From JACRCT01 sp036504155 (GTDB lineage Bacteria; Myxococcota; Myxococcia; Myxococcales; UBA5297): a stretch of DNA of 64,000 nt. Both the position numbers and the translations under genes were made by a program. Positions 45,501 through 53,189 of this stretch are shown here, piece after piece. Where the stretch lies: assembly GCA_036504155.1 (NCBI GenBank), contig DASXVQ010000030.1, positions 124,001 to 188,000 on the forward strand. Reading direction: 5' to 3'. The notes below the pieces were generated by a model. That model searched no databases, was not told where the DNA came from, and saw only the letters and a list, made by a program, of their open reading frames with translations. Each line of letters starts with the position of its first letter. The stretch's first letter is position 1.

Positions 45501-47119
45501 GGGATCGTCCCGCCGTTGGTGATGGCGACCTGCTTCGCGCCCTCGCGCGCCCGCAGGGTGCCCTTGAGCCGGTCCCAGGTCAGCCGCGGCTTGAGCTCGG
45601 CGAAGTCGTCGGACGAGTAGCGGCCCGAGAGCATGTCGAGCACGCCGTCGAAGGCCCGGCGGGAGAGCTCGGCGTAGGGCGCGGCGCGCCGGGCCAGCGC
45701 GAAGGCCTCGTCGGCGTCGACCACGTCCATCGAGGCCATCGCGACCAGCTGCTGCGCCAGCACGTCCAGCGGGTTGCGCGGGTAGCGGATGGGCTCGACG
45801 TCGCTCGCCCGCATGGCCTCGGTGAGGGCCGCGCAGGCCACCAGGTCGCCCCGCCACTTCGGGAAGAGGATGCCCTTGCTCGGCGCCCCCACCTGGTGCC
45901 CCGCGCGGCCGATGCGCTGCAGGCCGCTGGCCACCGAGGGCGGCGCCTCGATCTGCACCACCAGGTCGACGGCGCCCATGTCGATGCCCAGCTCGAGGGA
46001 GCTGGTCGCCACCAGCCCGCGCAGCTGCCCCGCCTTGAGCTTGTCCTCGATCTCCAGCCGCTGCAGCCGGGCCACCGAGCCGTGGTGCGCCTGGACCAGC
46101 GTCTCGCCGGCCAGCTCGTTGATGGCGTTGGCCAGCCGCTCGGCGACGCGCCGGGCGTTCACGAAGAGGATGGTCGAGCGGTGGGCGCGCACCAGCTCCA
46201 GCAGCCTCGGGTGGATGGCGGTCCAGATGGAGGAGCGCACCGTGCCCTGCGCCGCGTTGCCCGAGGGGTTGGGGATGGGCTCGCCCAGGCGCGCCATGTC
46301 CTCGACCGGGACCTCGATCTTCAGCTCGAGCGTCTTCTTGCTCCCGGCGTCGACGACGGTGACGGGCCGGTAGCGGGCCTTGACCGCGGGCTCGGCGAAC
46401 TCGTCGTGGACCTGCTCGCCGGCCGGGGGCTCCTTGGCCCTCGCGCTCTTCGGAGCGGACTCCACCTCGGCGCCGCCCAGGAAGCGGGCCACCTCCTCGA
46501 GCGGCCGCTGCGTCGCCGACAGGCCGATGCGCTGGAGCCGGCGCCCGCACAGCTCCTCCAGCCGCTCGACGGAGAGCGCCAGGTGCGAGCCGCGCTTGGT
46601 CGGCACCAGGGCGTGGATCTCGTCGAGGATCACCGTGCGCACCGAGGCCAGGACCTCGCGGGCGCGCGAGGTGAGCATCAGGTAGAGCGACTCCGGCGTC
46701 GTCACCAGGATGTCCGCCGGCGCGCGCTGGAAGCGGGCCCGCTCGTTGGCCGGCGTGTCGCCGGTGCGGACCATGACCGTGGGGACGTGGCAGGCCGTGC
46801 CCTCGGCCTCGGCGGCGCGGGCGATGCCGACCAGCGGCGCGCGCAGGTTGCGCTCGATGTCCACGGCGAGCGCCTTGAGCGGCGAAACGTAGAGCACCCG
46901 GCAGCGCTCGCGCTTGGCGGGCACCGGCTCGAACATCAGCTGGTCCAGGGCGCCCAGGAACGCCGCGAGCGTCTTGCCGGTCCCAGTGGGGGCGAGCAGC
47001 AGCGTCGACTCGCCGCGGGCCATCGCCGGCCAGCCCAGCCGCTGGGGGCGCGTGGGCTCGGCGAAGGTCGCGGAGAACCAGGCGCGGGTCGGAGAGTGGA
47101 ACAGGTCGAGCCCGGACAC
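42506..47119 (-). CDS. lhr: Lhr-type large DEAD/DEAH helicase
   Basis: 1537 residues from the GTG at 47119 (GGGAG upstream); a TTG eight codons earlier is the only longer start. Motif I APTGTGKT is at 43-50, motif Ia SPLKAL, motif II DEIH at 166-169, motif III SAT, motif VI QRIGRAGHQ. This is superfamily 2 Lhr core, followed by the long winged-helix and DEAD/H-associated domains that mark full-length Lhr of about 1500 residues. Lhr is a 3'-5' translocating DNA helicase thought to act in DNA repair. It is alone on its transcript apart from the lipoprotein gene 24 bases downstream. Confidence 0.95.
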   Translation of the reverse strand: MSGLDLFHSPTRAWFSATFAEPTRPQRLGWPAMARGESTLLLAPTGTGKTLAAFLGALDQLMFEPVPAKRERCRVLYVSPLKALAVDIERNLRAPLVGIARAAEAEGTACHVPTVMVRTGDTPANERARFQRAPADILVTTPESLYLMLTSRAREVLASVRTVILDEIHALVPTKRGSHLALSVERLEELCGRRLQRIGLSATQRPLEEVARFLGGAEVESAPKSARAKEPPAGEQVHDEFAEPAVKARYRPVTVVDAGSKKTLELKIEVPVEDMARLGEPIPNPSGNAAQGTVRSSIWTAIHPRLLELVRAHRSTILFVNARRVAERLANAINELAGETLVQAHHGSVARLQRLEIEDKLKAGQLRGLVATSSLELGIDMGAVDLVVQIEAPPSVASGLQRIGRAGHQVGAPSKGILFPKWRGDLVACAALTEAMRASDVEPIRYPRNPLDVLAQQLVAMASMDVVDADEAFALARRAAPYAELSRRAFDGVLDMLSGRYSSDDFAELKPRLTWDRLKGTLRAREGAKQVAITNGGTIPDRGLYGVFLAGAPKGSNRVGELDEEMVFESRVGETFVLGATTWRIEDITHDRVLVTPAPGVPGKMPFWKGDNVGRPLEVGLRIGKLTRELAGMPKAAGLARLTRAHDLDDLAAENLLRYLDDQQAAIGVIPDDRTVVVERTRDELSDWRVCVLSPFGGRVHAPWAMAATAKIRRERGIEVETMWTDDGFVVRFPDTEKPPDASLFIPDPEELEADLWSELGGTALFAARFRENAARALLLPKRRPGVRTPLWQTRKRAHDLLSVAAKYPSFPVILETYRECLRDVFDVPALSETMRRIRGRQVKVVTKDSQTPSPFASAILFGFVANYLYEGDAPLAERRAQALAIDHAQLRELLGEVALRELLDPEALEAVGRQLQRLEPHLKARSVDSLHDLLLRLGDLTREEIRARSTGPECKAWLQELVASRRAVPVSVAGQHRFVAVEDAARYRDALGTALPVGLPAALLELAAQPQLDLVHRYARTHPPFAAEELAIRYGLARLEALAMLEKAVAAGRLLEGAFRPGGVGQEWCDPEVLRQIRRRSLANLREEVEPVEPRILSRMLLAWQGVTKRRRGMDALLDTIEQLQGAALPASEFEREILAARVEGYSPLDLDSLAAAGEVVWVGVEPLGEHDGRIALFLTDHLAKLWRPSPGAGGGLDERERRLVEVLRERGAMFFGDVHAAAGGGFPGQTLDALWDLVFKGLLTNDLFLPLRAFTRPKEARGRRSLPMPGSFRSRREAPPSAEGRWALVESRAGRARPSDTAFGTALAQQLLSRYGLVTREVPLSESVTGGFSAVYDVLRAMEEGGRIRRGFFVSDVGGLQFALPPVVDLLRALREDPEAPELVTLAATDPANAFGALLKWPPLDPSAASAQAPRGPSRSVGSHVFLVNGSLAAYASRGGRQLFAWLPADEPERTRTAKAIAEQLGAIANRARSGFELEEINGAPARAHPLAPHLVAAGFGAGPHSFYWLRRPHLAVVPPTREGEADAEADESRP

Positions 47120-47221
47120 GGTGCGCTCCCTTCGACGGAACAATCGAGCGGCCTACGTTAGCGCGCCAGGCCGACGAAGATTTTGCCGAGCGAGCGCCGG
47201 CGCACCCTCTTAGCTTTCGGC

Positions 47222-47800
47222 ATGCACCTGCGCCCCCTGCTCCTCGCGGCCCTCGCCGCCTGCGGCCCCGCCACCTCCGAGCCTCTCGGGGAGGCCTCGA
47301 GCGCGCTCTGCCTCCAGGACCAGCCCTGCACCACCAGCGACGGCTGCCAGCGGGGACACGTCGACTGCGCCTCGGGCACCGTCGTCTGCACCGGCCTGAC
47401 CGACCAGCCGGAGGGCACCGCGTGCGCCAACGGGCGGATCTGCCAGGCCGGCGCCTGCACGGGCTGCGGGGATGGCCTCGACTGCTACGGGTCCTCCGGC
47501 TGCCGCAAGGGCGCCATCGACTGCACCTCCGGGGCGCCCGTCTGCTCCGCGCTCGCCGACGAACCCGACGGCAAGGCCTGCGTCAACGGAGCCTGTGAAG
47601 CGGGCGCCTGCAGGCCCCTGCCTCCTCCCGATGCAGGGACTGACGCTCCCGACGCCGCCGGCGATCCCGCCCTCCCTGCTCCCGGAATGGTCCGCTCTGG
47701 CTGCACCCGCGGCGTCACCGCGGCGCCTTTGCTGTTCGGGGTCGTCCTGCTCGCAGCGCTTCCGTCCCGCCGACGCGACCGGCGCCCGCTCGATCGCTAG
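47222..47800 (+). CDS. Cys-rich protein with lipobox and MYXO-CTERM-like tail
   Basis: 192 residues from the ATG at 47222. The signal ends LLLAALAACGP, a lipobox. Two similar Cys-rich repeats follow, about residues 30-80 and 80-130 (GCQRGHVDCASGTVVCTGL against GCRKGAIDCTSGAPVCSAL). Then comes an Asp/Pro linker (DAGTDAPDAAGDP), and a C-terminus RSGCTRGVTAAPLLFGVVLL followed by RRRDRR. That end fits MYXO-CTERM. A protein with both an N-terminal lipobox and a C-terminal sorting tail is odd; one of the two may not be used. Divergent from the Lhr helicase gene by 102 bases. Function unknown. Confidence 0.75.
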   Translation: MHLRPLLLAALAACGPATSEPLGEASSALCLQDQPCTTSDGCQRGHVDCASGTVVCTGLTDQPEGTACANGRICQAGACTGCGDGLDCYGSSGCRKGAIDCTSGAPVCSALADEPDGKACVNGACEAGACRPLPPPDAGTDAPDAAGDPALPAPGMVRSGCTRGVTAAPLLFGVVLLAALPSRRRDRRPLDR

Positions 47801-47858
47801 TGCACCGCCGTCCAGATGAGAGCGAGGCAAGGAGACGGGGCTGAGCGTCCGCGGAGGG

Positions 47859-47897
47859 GCCTTTTCAACGCCAAGGCGTCAAGGGCTTTTCTTGTTT
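47859..47897 (+). terminator. Likely terminator after the Cys-rich gene
   Basis: gcctttt...acgcc pairs with ggcgt...aagggc around an internal loop, and the run gcttttcttgtttt follows. It lies between the Cys-rich gene and the convergent response regulator. The stem is imperfect, so confidence is moderate. Confidence 0.5.
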
Positions 47898-47950
47898 TGC
47901 TCGGCCCCAAGCTCGCCGCCGCCAGTTGAGCCGATCTCGACGGCGCTGCA

Positions 47951-48364
47951 CTAGTCTCCCGGCGATCCCGGAAGCGGCGCCTGGGCTGGGGGGACGCCGG
48001 CCGCGGGAGCAACCCTTCTTCGAATCGCCTCCAGGAGGCATTCGATGTCGAAGGGCTTTTCCAGGCACTCGGCCTGGAGCGAGCGGCTCCGGTCTGCGTG
48101 GGCGCCCGCGGAGAAGGCCACCACGGGGATCGCCGCGAGCGACGGATCGCGCAGCTGGCGCTCGCGGAACTGGTAGCCGTCCATGACCGGCATCATCAGG
48201 TCCAGCAGGATCACGTCGGGCCGACCGCCCCGCCGCAGCCAGTCCAGGGCCTCGAGCCCGTTGCGGGTCCGGGCCACGGCGAAGCCCTCGTCCGTCAGGA
48301 CCTCTGCGAGGGCGTCCCTGAAGTCGTCGTCGTCGTCGACGAGGAGGATGAGGCCCCTGCCCAT
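47951..48364 (-). CDS. Single-domain response regulator
   Basis: 137 residues. A CheY-like receiver covers residues 5-120: acidic pocket LVDDDDDF, phosphoacceptor Asp55 (VILLDLMMPVMDG), Ser/Ala switch (VVAFSAGA) and Lys (LEKPFD). A Pro/Ala tail follows. No DNA-binding domain, so it probably acts by protein contact or in a phosphorelay. Its start lies 70 bases inside the 3' end of the histidine kinase gene, so the two are translationally coupled and likely cognate. Confidence 0.92.
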   Translation of the reverse strand: MGRGLILLVDDDDDFRDALAEVLTDEGFAVARTRNGLEALDWLRRGGRPDVILLDLMMPVMDGYQFRERQLRDPSLAAIPVVAFSAGAHADRSRSLQAECLEKPFDIECLLEAIRRRVAPAAGVPPAQAPLPGSPGD

Positions 48365-49725
48365 TTCGCTTCCTCGCAGGGCAGCGACAGCACGAAGCTC
48401 GCCCCCTCGCCCACCGCGCTCGTAACGTCCACGTCGCCCCCGTGCAGCAGGGCGATCTGCCGGACGATCCACAGCCCCAGGCCGAGCCCGCGGGAGCGAC
48501 GCTCGACGCCCACCCGCACGAATCGCTCGAAGATGCGCCGCTGGTCCAAGTCGGCGATGCCCGGGCCGTGGTCTCGAACCGTCAGGCGGGCGCGGCCGTC
48601 CCGTCGCTCCACCGAAACCTCCACCGGCGCTCCGGGCGCGTGCTGCGCGGCGTTGGAGAGCAGGTTGGCCACGGCGCGCTCCAGCCGGCCCCGGTCCCAG
48701 GTCCCGACAACGGGCTCTTCGGCGCTCAGCGTCACCCGGCAACCCGCCTGCTCGAGCTGGGGCGCCAGGTGATCGGCGGTGGTCCTCGCCACCTCGGCGA
48801 GATCCACTTTCTCGAGCTGGAGCGCCAGGCGACCCTGGCCCGCCCGGGAGACGTCGAGCAGCTCGTCGACGAGCGCGGTCAGCCGGTCGGCCTGCTGCCG
48901 CGTCTTGGCCAGCCGCTCGACCATCCAATCCTGGGCCAGCGGCTCGCCCCTCCCGGCCTTGCGCAGCAGCGTGTCGAGGTACAGGTCCAGCGCCGCCACC
49001 GGCGTCTTGAGCTCGTGCGAGGCGACGGACATGAACTCGTCGCGCGCCTCGAGCGCGGCCCTCAGCTCGGCGGTGCGCTCCTCGACGCGGCGCTCGAGCC
49101 CTTCGTTGAGCCGCCGCAGCTCCTCCTTGGCGACCATCAGCGACGACGCCTCCAGCAGCTCCCAGGCGCCCGCGCGGCGGGTGAGCGCGAAGCGGTGGTT
49201 GCGCACCACGTCGAGCACGTCCTCGGACTGGCAGCGCTGCAGCTGGTAGCTGCACATGCCGACGATTTTGCGGCTGCCGAATCGTCGGTTCACCGAGGCC
49301 TCGTAGGCCATGAAGTCCACCCAGTCGTGCCGCTCGATCCACGAGGAGTTGCCGGTGACGCGCAGGTTGGCGTAGCCCTGCGCGAGCGCCTGGCCCTCCA
49401 GCTCCAGCCAGTAGCCGACCATGTCTCCCGAGCCCGACCGGGACGCGCGCCTGCGGAAGCTGTGCGCGTCGAGGAAATCGATCTGCCCGCGGTCGATTCG
49501 GTTTCCCAGGTCCGGCATGGCGGCGGCGAGCGCGGCGCGTGCACCCTCGACGCCGAGCGGCTCGGAGGTCACCCAGACGCAGCGCTCGTTCTGCTCGAGG
49601 CCGGTCTTCATGTAGGGGACCAGGCAGTCGAGCAGGTCTTCGCGGGTCCGGTAGAACTGGCAGAAGTGGCTTCCCAGCGGCAGCTTGCCCACCGCCGGAA
49701 TCCCGCTCTGGCGCTCGCCTTCCAT
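48295..49725 (-). CDS. Histidine kinase with N-terminal MEDS sensory domain
   Basis: 476 residues. Residues about 15-185 are a MEDS (DcmR-like) domain: GSHFCQFYRTREDLLDCLVP, NERCVWVTSEP. A coiled coil follows (about 195-225, LRRLNEGLERRVEERTAELR). The HisKA H-box is FMSVASHELKTPVAALD, with His237. HATPase motifs are AVANLLSNAAQHA (N-box), DHGPGIA (G1) and SRGLGLGLWIV (G2). No membrane segment: a cytosolic sensor of unknown ligand. The last 20 residues are a Ser/Thr run (SSSSTTTTTSG) that arises because the frame runs 70 bases into the start of the response regulator. Confidence 0.93.
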   Translation of the reverse strand: MEGERQSGIPAVGKLPLGSHFCQFYRTREDLLDCLVPYMKTGLEQNERCVWVTSEPLGVEGARAALAAAMPDLGNRIDRGQIDFLDAHSFRRRASRSGSGDMVGYWLELEGQALAQGYANLRVTGNSSWIERHDWVDFMAYEASVNRRFGSRKIVGMCSYQLQRCQSEDVLDVVRNHRFALTRRAGAWELLEASSLMVAKEELRRLNEGLERRVEERTAELRAALEARDEFMSVASHELKTPVAALDLYLDTLLRKAGRGEPLAQDWMVERLAKTRQQADRLTALVDELLDVSRAGQGRLALQLEKVDLAEVARTTADHLAPQLEQAGCRVTLSAEEPVVGTWDRGRLERAVANLLSNAAQHAPGAPVEVSVERRDGRARLTVRDHGPGIADLDQRRIFERFVRVGVERRSRGLGLGLWIVRQIALLHGGDVDVTSAVGEGASFVLSLPCEEAKWAGASSSSSTTTTTSGTPSQRS

Positions 49726-49844
49726 GGTCCTTATCTGTGCATCGCGGCGGGTGCGGACCGCGAGGCGGAAAGTGTGCCCGCCCGGCGCGAGCCAGGCGCC
49801 GCCGCGGTTGACGCCCCGGCCCCTCCTCGCGCACCCTTCCGCCC

Positions 49845-50612
49845 ATGCACTTCGCCAAGTACTGGGCCCTGGGGAGCAGCGGTAAGTACAAGTGCTGGCG
49901 CTCGTCCGACGTCAGCGAGTCCGACGCCAGGGCCAAGGCCGCCGCCGACGCCGTGACCATCGGAGGGAAGGTCGACGGCGGCGTGCGCTGGAAGTACGGC
50001 TACCCGGACCGCGCCGTGCGCGAGGAGGTCCTGCAGCAGGCAGCGGGCGGCGCGGGCCCGGAGATCGCCTGGGCGGTCACCCGCAACGCCTACGGCTGCG
50101 ACGTCCTGAACACCTCGCGCATGGTCTTCGTGGACGTGGACCACGACGGCCCGCCGCAGAGGCACCTGGACCAGGCCCAGCGCTGGGCCGATTCGCACCC
50201 GGGCTGGTGCTTCCGCGCCTACAAGACCAAGGCGGGGCTGCGGCTGCTCGCGACGCACGCGCTGGTGCGGCCCGACGACCCGCTCGTCGTGAAGGACCTG
50301 TTCCCGGCCCTGGGCACCGACGCGCTCTACGCCCGGCTGTGCAAGACGCAGGGCTCCTACCGCGCGCGGCTGACGCCCAAGCCCTGGCGCTGCGGAATCA
50401 ACGCGCCGCGGATGCGCTGGCCCTGGAGCGACGCCGGCGCCGAGGAGCGCTTCCGCGACTGGCACGGCCAGTACCAGCAAGCCTCGGGCAAGTACGCCAC
50501 CTGCGAGCTCGTCGCCGAGATCGGCCCCCACTCGGTGCTGCCGGAGATCGCCCCGGTCATCGCGCTGCACGACCGGGCCACCCGCGTCGGCTCGGGGCTG
50601 CCGCTGGCGTGA
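49845..50612 (+). CDS. Unknown protein with an archaeo-eukaryotic primase-like motif pattern
   Basis: 255 residues. No signal peptide or membrane segment. A conserved-looking core has RMVFVDVDHDGPP, with Asp97 and Asp99 in a strand-loop, then FRAYKTKAGLRLLATH (His138), then KTQGSYRARLTPKPWRC. The DxD strand followed by a basic-Gly-...-His block resembles the metal-binding motifs of archaeo-eukaryotic primases, but length and the third motif are uncertain. The N-terminus has a Trp/Lys-rich patch (MHFAKYWALGSSGKYKCW). It overlaps the next gene (alkyltransferase-like) by GTGA, suggesting a shared DNA-related job. Unknown otherwise; I would not assign an enzyme name. Confidence 0.6.
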   Translation: MHFAKYWALGSSGKYKCWRSSDVSESDARAKAAADAVTIGGKVDGGVRWKYGYPDRAVREEVLQQAAGGAGPEIAWAVTRNAYGCDVLNTSRMVFVDVDHDGPPQRHLDQAQRWADSHPGWCFRAYKTKAGLRLLATHALVRPDDPLVVKDLFPALGTDALYARLCKTQGSYRARLTPKPWRCGINAPRMRWPWSDAGAEERFRDWHGQYQQASGKYATCELVAEIGPHSVLPEIAPVIALHDRATRVGSGLPLA

Positions 50613-50935
50613 AGCGCAAGCCGCCAGAGGAGCGCAGCGAGTTCGAGCTCTCCGTGGCGGAGCTGGTCCGCTCCATCCCGCGCGGCAAGACCATGTCCTA
50701 CGGCGACGTGGCGCTGTGGCTGGGCAAGCCCGGCGGTGCCCGCGCCGTGGTCCGCGCCCTCTACGCGACCGAGGGCCTGCCGTGGTGGCGGGTCATCCGC
50801 TCCGACTCCACCCTGGCCCCGGAGGTCGCCGCCGAGCAGGGTCGGCGCCTGCGGGCCGAGGGACTCGTCGTCCGCGGCCGGCGCGTGGTCCGCAGCCAGA
50901 GAGAGACCGCGCTGGCCCGGCCGCGCAAGGCCTGA
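50609..50935 (+). CDS. Alkyltransferase-like protein (ATL), MGMT family
   Basis: 108 residues from a GTG overlapping the previous stop. It is one methylguanine-methyltransferase DNA-binding domain: FELSVAELVRSIPRGKTMSY, GDVALWLGKPGGARAV, then LPWWRVIRSD. In repair-active MGMT this last motif is PCHRV with a catalytic Cys; in ATL proteins it is usually PWHRV. Here it is PWWRV, so the Cys is absent and the His is also changed. ATL proteins bind alkylated bases and hand them to nucleotide excision repair. The protein is small, with no N-terminal domain. Confidence 0.85.
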   Translation: MKRKPPEERSEFELSVAELVRSIPRGKTMSYGDVALWLGKPGGARAVVRALYATEGLPWWRVIRSDSTLAPEVAAEQGRRLRAEGLVVRGRRVVRSQRETALARPRKA

Positions 50936-51054
50936 CCCCGCGGCTCCGCCCGGCGAGGTCGAGGTTCGCCGATCGGATCTGATGATGCGGGCCCGCCGCC
51001 GAACACCGGGTGCTCGCGGCAGGTCGTCGAGACGGTCTCGCGGGGCACGAAAGA

Positions 51055-51084
51055 GCCCCTGCAAGTACGGAGACTTGCAGGGGC
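51055..51084 (-). terminator. Perfect 12-bp stem terminator
   Basis: gcccctgcaagt (51055-51066) pairs exactly with acttgcaggggc (51073-51084) around acggag. On the minus strand the tail is tctttcgt, so it probably ends the leftward gene 51810-51115. It could also stop read-through from the rightward alkyltransferase-like gene. Confidence 0.75.
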
Positions 51085-51114
51085 CGGATTTCGAGGCGTC
51101 TGGGCGCCGGAGGG

Positions 51115-51810
51115 CTACTTCTTGGCGCCCTTCTTCGGCACCACGACCTTCTCCATCATCTCGTACAGCTCGAGCGCCAGGTTCTCGTCGGTGGTCATCG
51201 TGGTGATGACGTGACCGGTGGGGGTCTTGCCGTGGCCGACGGTGACCTTGCCGCCGCTGACGCCGGAGGCGAACTTGACGCAGCCGTCGTCCAGCTTGGA
51301 CTTGCCGGCGATGGCCGCCTTGAGCTGGTTGTCGAACTCGGTCGCGGCCTTGTCGAGCGCGCCGACGTTGCCGGTGGAGACGATCACCACGCCGTTGCTG
51401 AGGCCGGTGGTCTGGGTCTTGCCCGCCTTCAGGTAGGCCGAACGCGCCTTGCACAGGTCGCACTCTTCGGGGCCGACCTTGGCGGCAGCAGGCACGCTGG
51501 CGCTGCTGCTCGAGCTGGAGCTGCGGGTGCTCTTGGCGGCCTTGGCGGTCTTGGCGCCGCCGGAAGCCGCGCCGCCAGAAGCGCCGGGAGCGCCGCCACC
51601 CGCGCCACCCGCGGCCGCGTCGGAGACGTTGGCGCCGGCGGCAGGAGCCGCTGGAGCAGCCATCGCTGACGGGGCGGCGGGAGCCCCGGGAGCCGCCTCG
51701 GCGGCCGGGGCGCCCGGAGCCGCATGGGCCGGGGCGCCGTGGTGGCTCTCGGTGGCGACGACGACTGCGGGGAACGACAGGACGACGAGCGCCGCAAGGA
51801 AGGTGCGCAT
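51115..51810 (-). CDS. Exported Ala/Gly-rich protein of unknown function
   Basis: 231 residues from the ATG at 51810; a GTG four codons earlier touches the AGAGGA and is less likely. Signal peptide MRTFLAALVVLSFPAVVVA. Residues about 20-100 are low-complexity Ala/Pro/Gly (HAAPGAPAAEAAPGAPAAP) with a Ser run (RSSSSSSSA). The C-terminal 120 residues look folded: ECDLCKARSAYLKAGK, then GVVIVSTGNVGALDKAATEF, and a charged end KKGAKK. One CxxC and a further Cys (DDGCVKF) might bind metal or form a disulfide. No family recognised. Monocistronic. Confidence 0.7.
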   Translation of the reverse strand: MRTFLAALVVLSFPAVVVATESHHGAPAHAAPGAPAAEAAPGAPAAPSAMAAPAAPAAGANVSDAAAGGAGGGAPGASGGAASGGAKTAKAAKSTRSSSSSSSASVPAAAKVGPEECDLCKARSAYLKAGKTQTTGLSNGVVIVSTGNVGALDKAATEFDNQLKAAIAGKSKLDDGCVKFASGVSGGKVTVGHGKTPTGHVITTMTTDENLALELYEMMEKVVVPKKGAKK

Positions 51811-51929
51811 GAGCTCAATCACTCCTCTGGACGCGAGCCTCGCGTCCGGTGGCGTGCGATAGAACGAGGAGGGACGCCCGAAGGCGCCCCTCCTCCATCA
51901 ACGTGAGTCTGCTCCGGAGTCGCGACCGC

Positions 51930-52715
51930 TTACTTCGTGGCGCTCTCGGCGGTGGACACGGGGCAGTACATCTCGAGCTGCAGGGTCACGGCGTGCGAGT
52001 TGGCCGAGGCGATGGTGATGACGCCGGCCGAGGTGCACTGCATGTCCGCGTGATCCCACATCTTCGCGTTGGCCTTGGAGACGGCGTTCAGGCGGTCATC
52101 CGCCTGCTTGATGAGCGCGTCGCGGTGCTTCTCGAGGTTCTCGACGGTGTAGGCGATGGCCGGGTAGATCGACGGACGGTCGATCGAGAAGAACTCCGGA
52201 ACCTTGCCGTCGTCCTTGGGCAGGGCGATCAGGTACTCGTGAAGCGCCTTGAAGCAGGTGTTGGCGCGGGTGATGCGGGCCTCGGGGTCCTGGTTGGCCA
52301 GGTCGGCCCAAACCTCGACGCTGCCGGCGGCCTTCCAGGTCTTGTTGTCGCCGCTGTTCGGGGGGACGTAGCCGGTGATCTTGAAGCCGCAGCCAGCCGT
52401 CGAGCCGATCTTCTTCAGCTCGTCCATCGCCTTCTTCACCTGCGCAGCCGCCGCGTCGAAGTTCGCGCCACGGGCGCTGATGTCCATCGGGGCGTACGCC
52501 TTGTCCGGCGGCACCTCGATCGAGACCTGCGCCTTCATCTCGCGAGCGCCTAGGCCGATCTTGATCAGGTCGCCCTGGACTTCGTACGGGCCGTAGAGGG
52601 GAGGAACCTTGGGGCCACCGATACCGCCGGGAAGGAACCCGCCGCCACCGCCCATCATGCCGCAACCGGTCAGGCACATCGCAGCGCAAACAAGCTTCAC
52701 TTTGAGGTTCGTCAA
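51930..52715 (-). CDS. Predicted lipoprotein of unknown function
   Basis: 261 residues from a TTG at 52715, which has AAGGGGG five bases upstream; this is the only start that leaves a complete signal. KLVCAAMCLTGC is the lipobox (Cys near 18), followed by a Gly-rich stretch (MMGGGGGFLPGGIGG). The mature domain (EVQGDLIKIGLGAREMKAQV, AGSVEVWADLANQDPEAR) looks like one alpha-beta fold with three cysteines (AGCGFKI, NTCFKA, EMYCPV). No family recognised. The gap upstream (52716-53134) shows no gene. Confidence 0.68.
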   Translation of the reverse strand: MTNLKVKLVCAAMCLTGCGMMGGGGGFLPGGIGGPKVPPLYGPYEVQGDLIKIGLGAREMKAQVSIEVPPDKAYAPMDISARGANFDAAAAQVKKAMDELKKIGSTAGCGFKITGYVPPNSGDNKTWKAAGSVEVWADLANQDPEARITRANTCFKALHEYLIALPKDDGKVPEFFSIDRPSIYPAIAYTVENLEKHRDALIKQADDRLNAVSKANAKMWDHADMQCTSAGVITIASANSHAVTLQLEMYCPVSTAESATK

Positions 52716-53134
52716 GACTGCCCCCTTGCTAGGAGTTCGGCATAAGTGCCGGTTGGAAAAACAGCGGGCACAGCCTAGTCCGGTGATGTGTGCCCCACAA
52801 GTACAATGTCGCAGGCCCAACGGACCACCGGGACTCGCTGTGCACTCTCGCTCACGGGCCTCATTGCGGTAGTTCCCCAGCCAACGGCGAGGTGGGAAAA
52901 CTCGCGCCGGACGACCCTCCCCGCTCACCGGCCTTCCCGGTCTTGGGCAGGGATTGGCTAAGGTGCGCCACGGGCCCGAGAGCGGGTGCGGGGCGGACCG
53001 TTGGACCCCTCTTCGGCAGAACGGCCCGTCCGCCCCGGCCGACCTCCGGCCCGCGGTTCGGGTGAGGTCACCGAGGCGCTCGCGCTGGCCGAACTTTTGT
53101 GAGAAATGGGGGCGCGCGGCTTTCGCACCCTGTG
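52716..53134. other. Intergenic region, no gene seen
   Basis: About 420 bases between the lipoprotein gene and the TonB receptor promoter. It is less GC-biased at third positions than the genes and holds no credible reading frame, tRNA or clear hairpin. It presumably contains the promoter of the lipoprotein on the minus strand, which I could not place. Confidence 0.5.
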
Positions 53135-53163
53135 TTGCTATCTTTTTCACAGTGCTGGATAAT
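53135..53163 (+). promoter_or_regulatory. Sigma-70-like promoter of the TonB receptor operon
   Basis: TTGCTA (53135-53140), exactly 17 bases, then GATAAT (53158-53163). The region is markedly AT-richer than its surroundings. Transcription would begin near 53170, giving a leader of about 20 bases before the TTG start at 53190, with GAGG as ribosome-binding site. Confidence 0.75.
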
Positions 53164-53189
53164 TCCCGCTTCAGCACACGAGGCTCACC

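Noticed and set aside
41951..47161. A very long open frame on the plus strand opposite the Lhr helicase gene.
   Set aside because: It is antisense to a protein with full helicase motifs; its product is Arg/Gly/His-rich without domains. High GC at third codon positions makes such shadows common.
53099..53189. Coding extension upstream of the TonB receptor.
   Set aside because: The stretch contains a good promoter (TTGCTA-17-GATAAT), and the TTG at 53190 begins a proper signal peptide.
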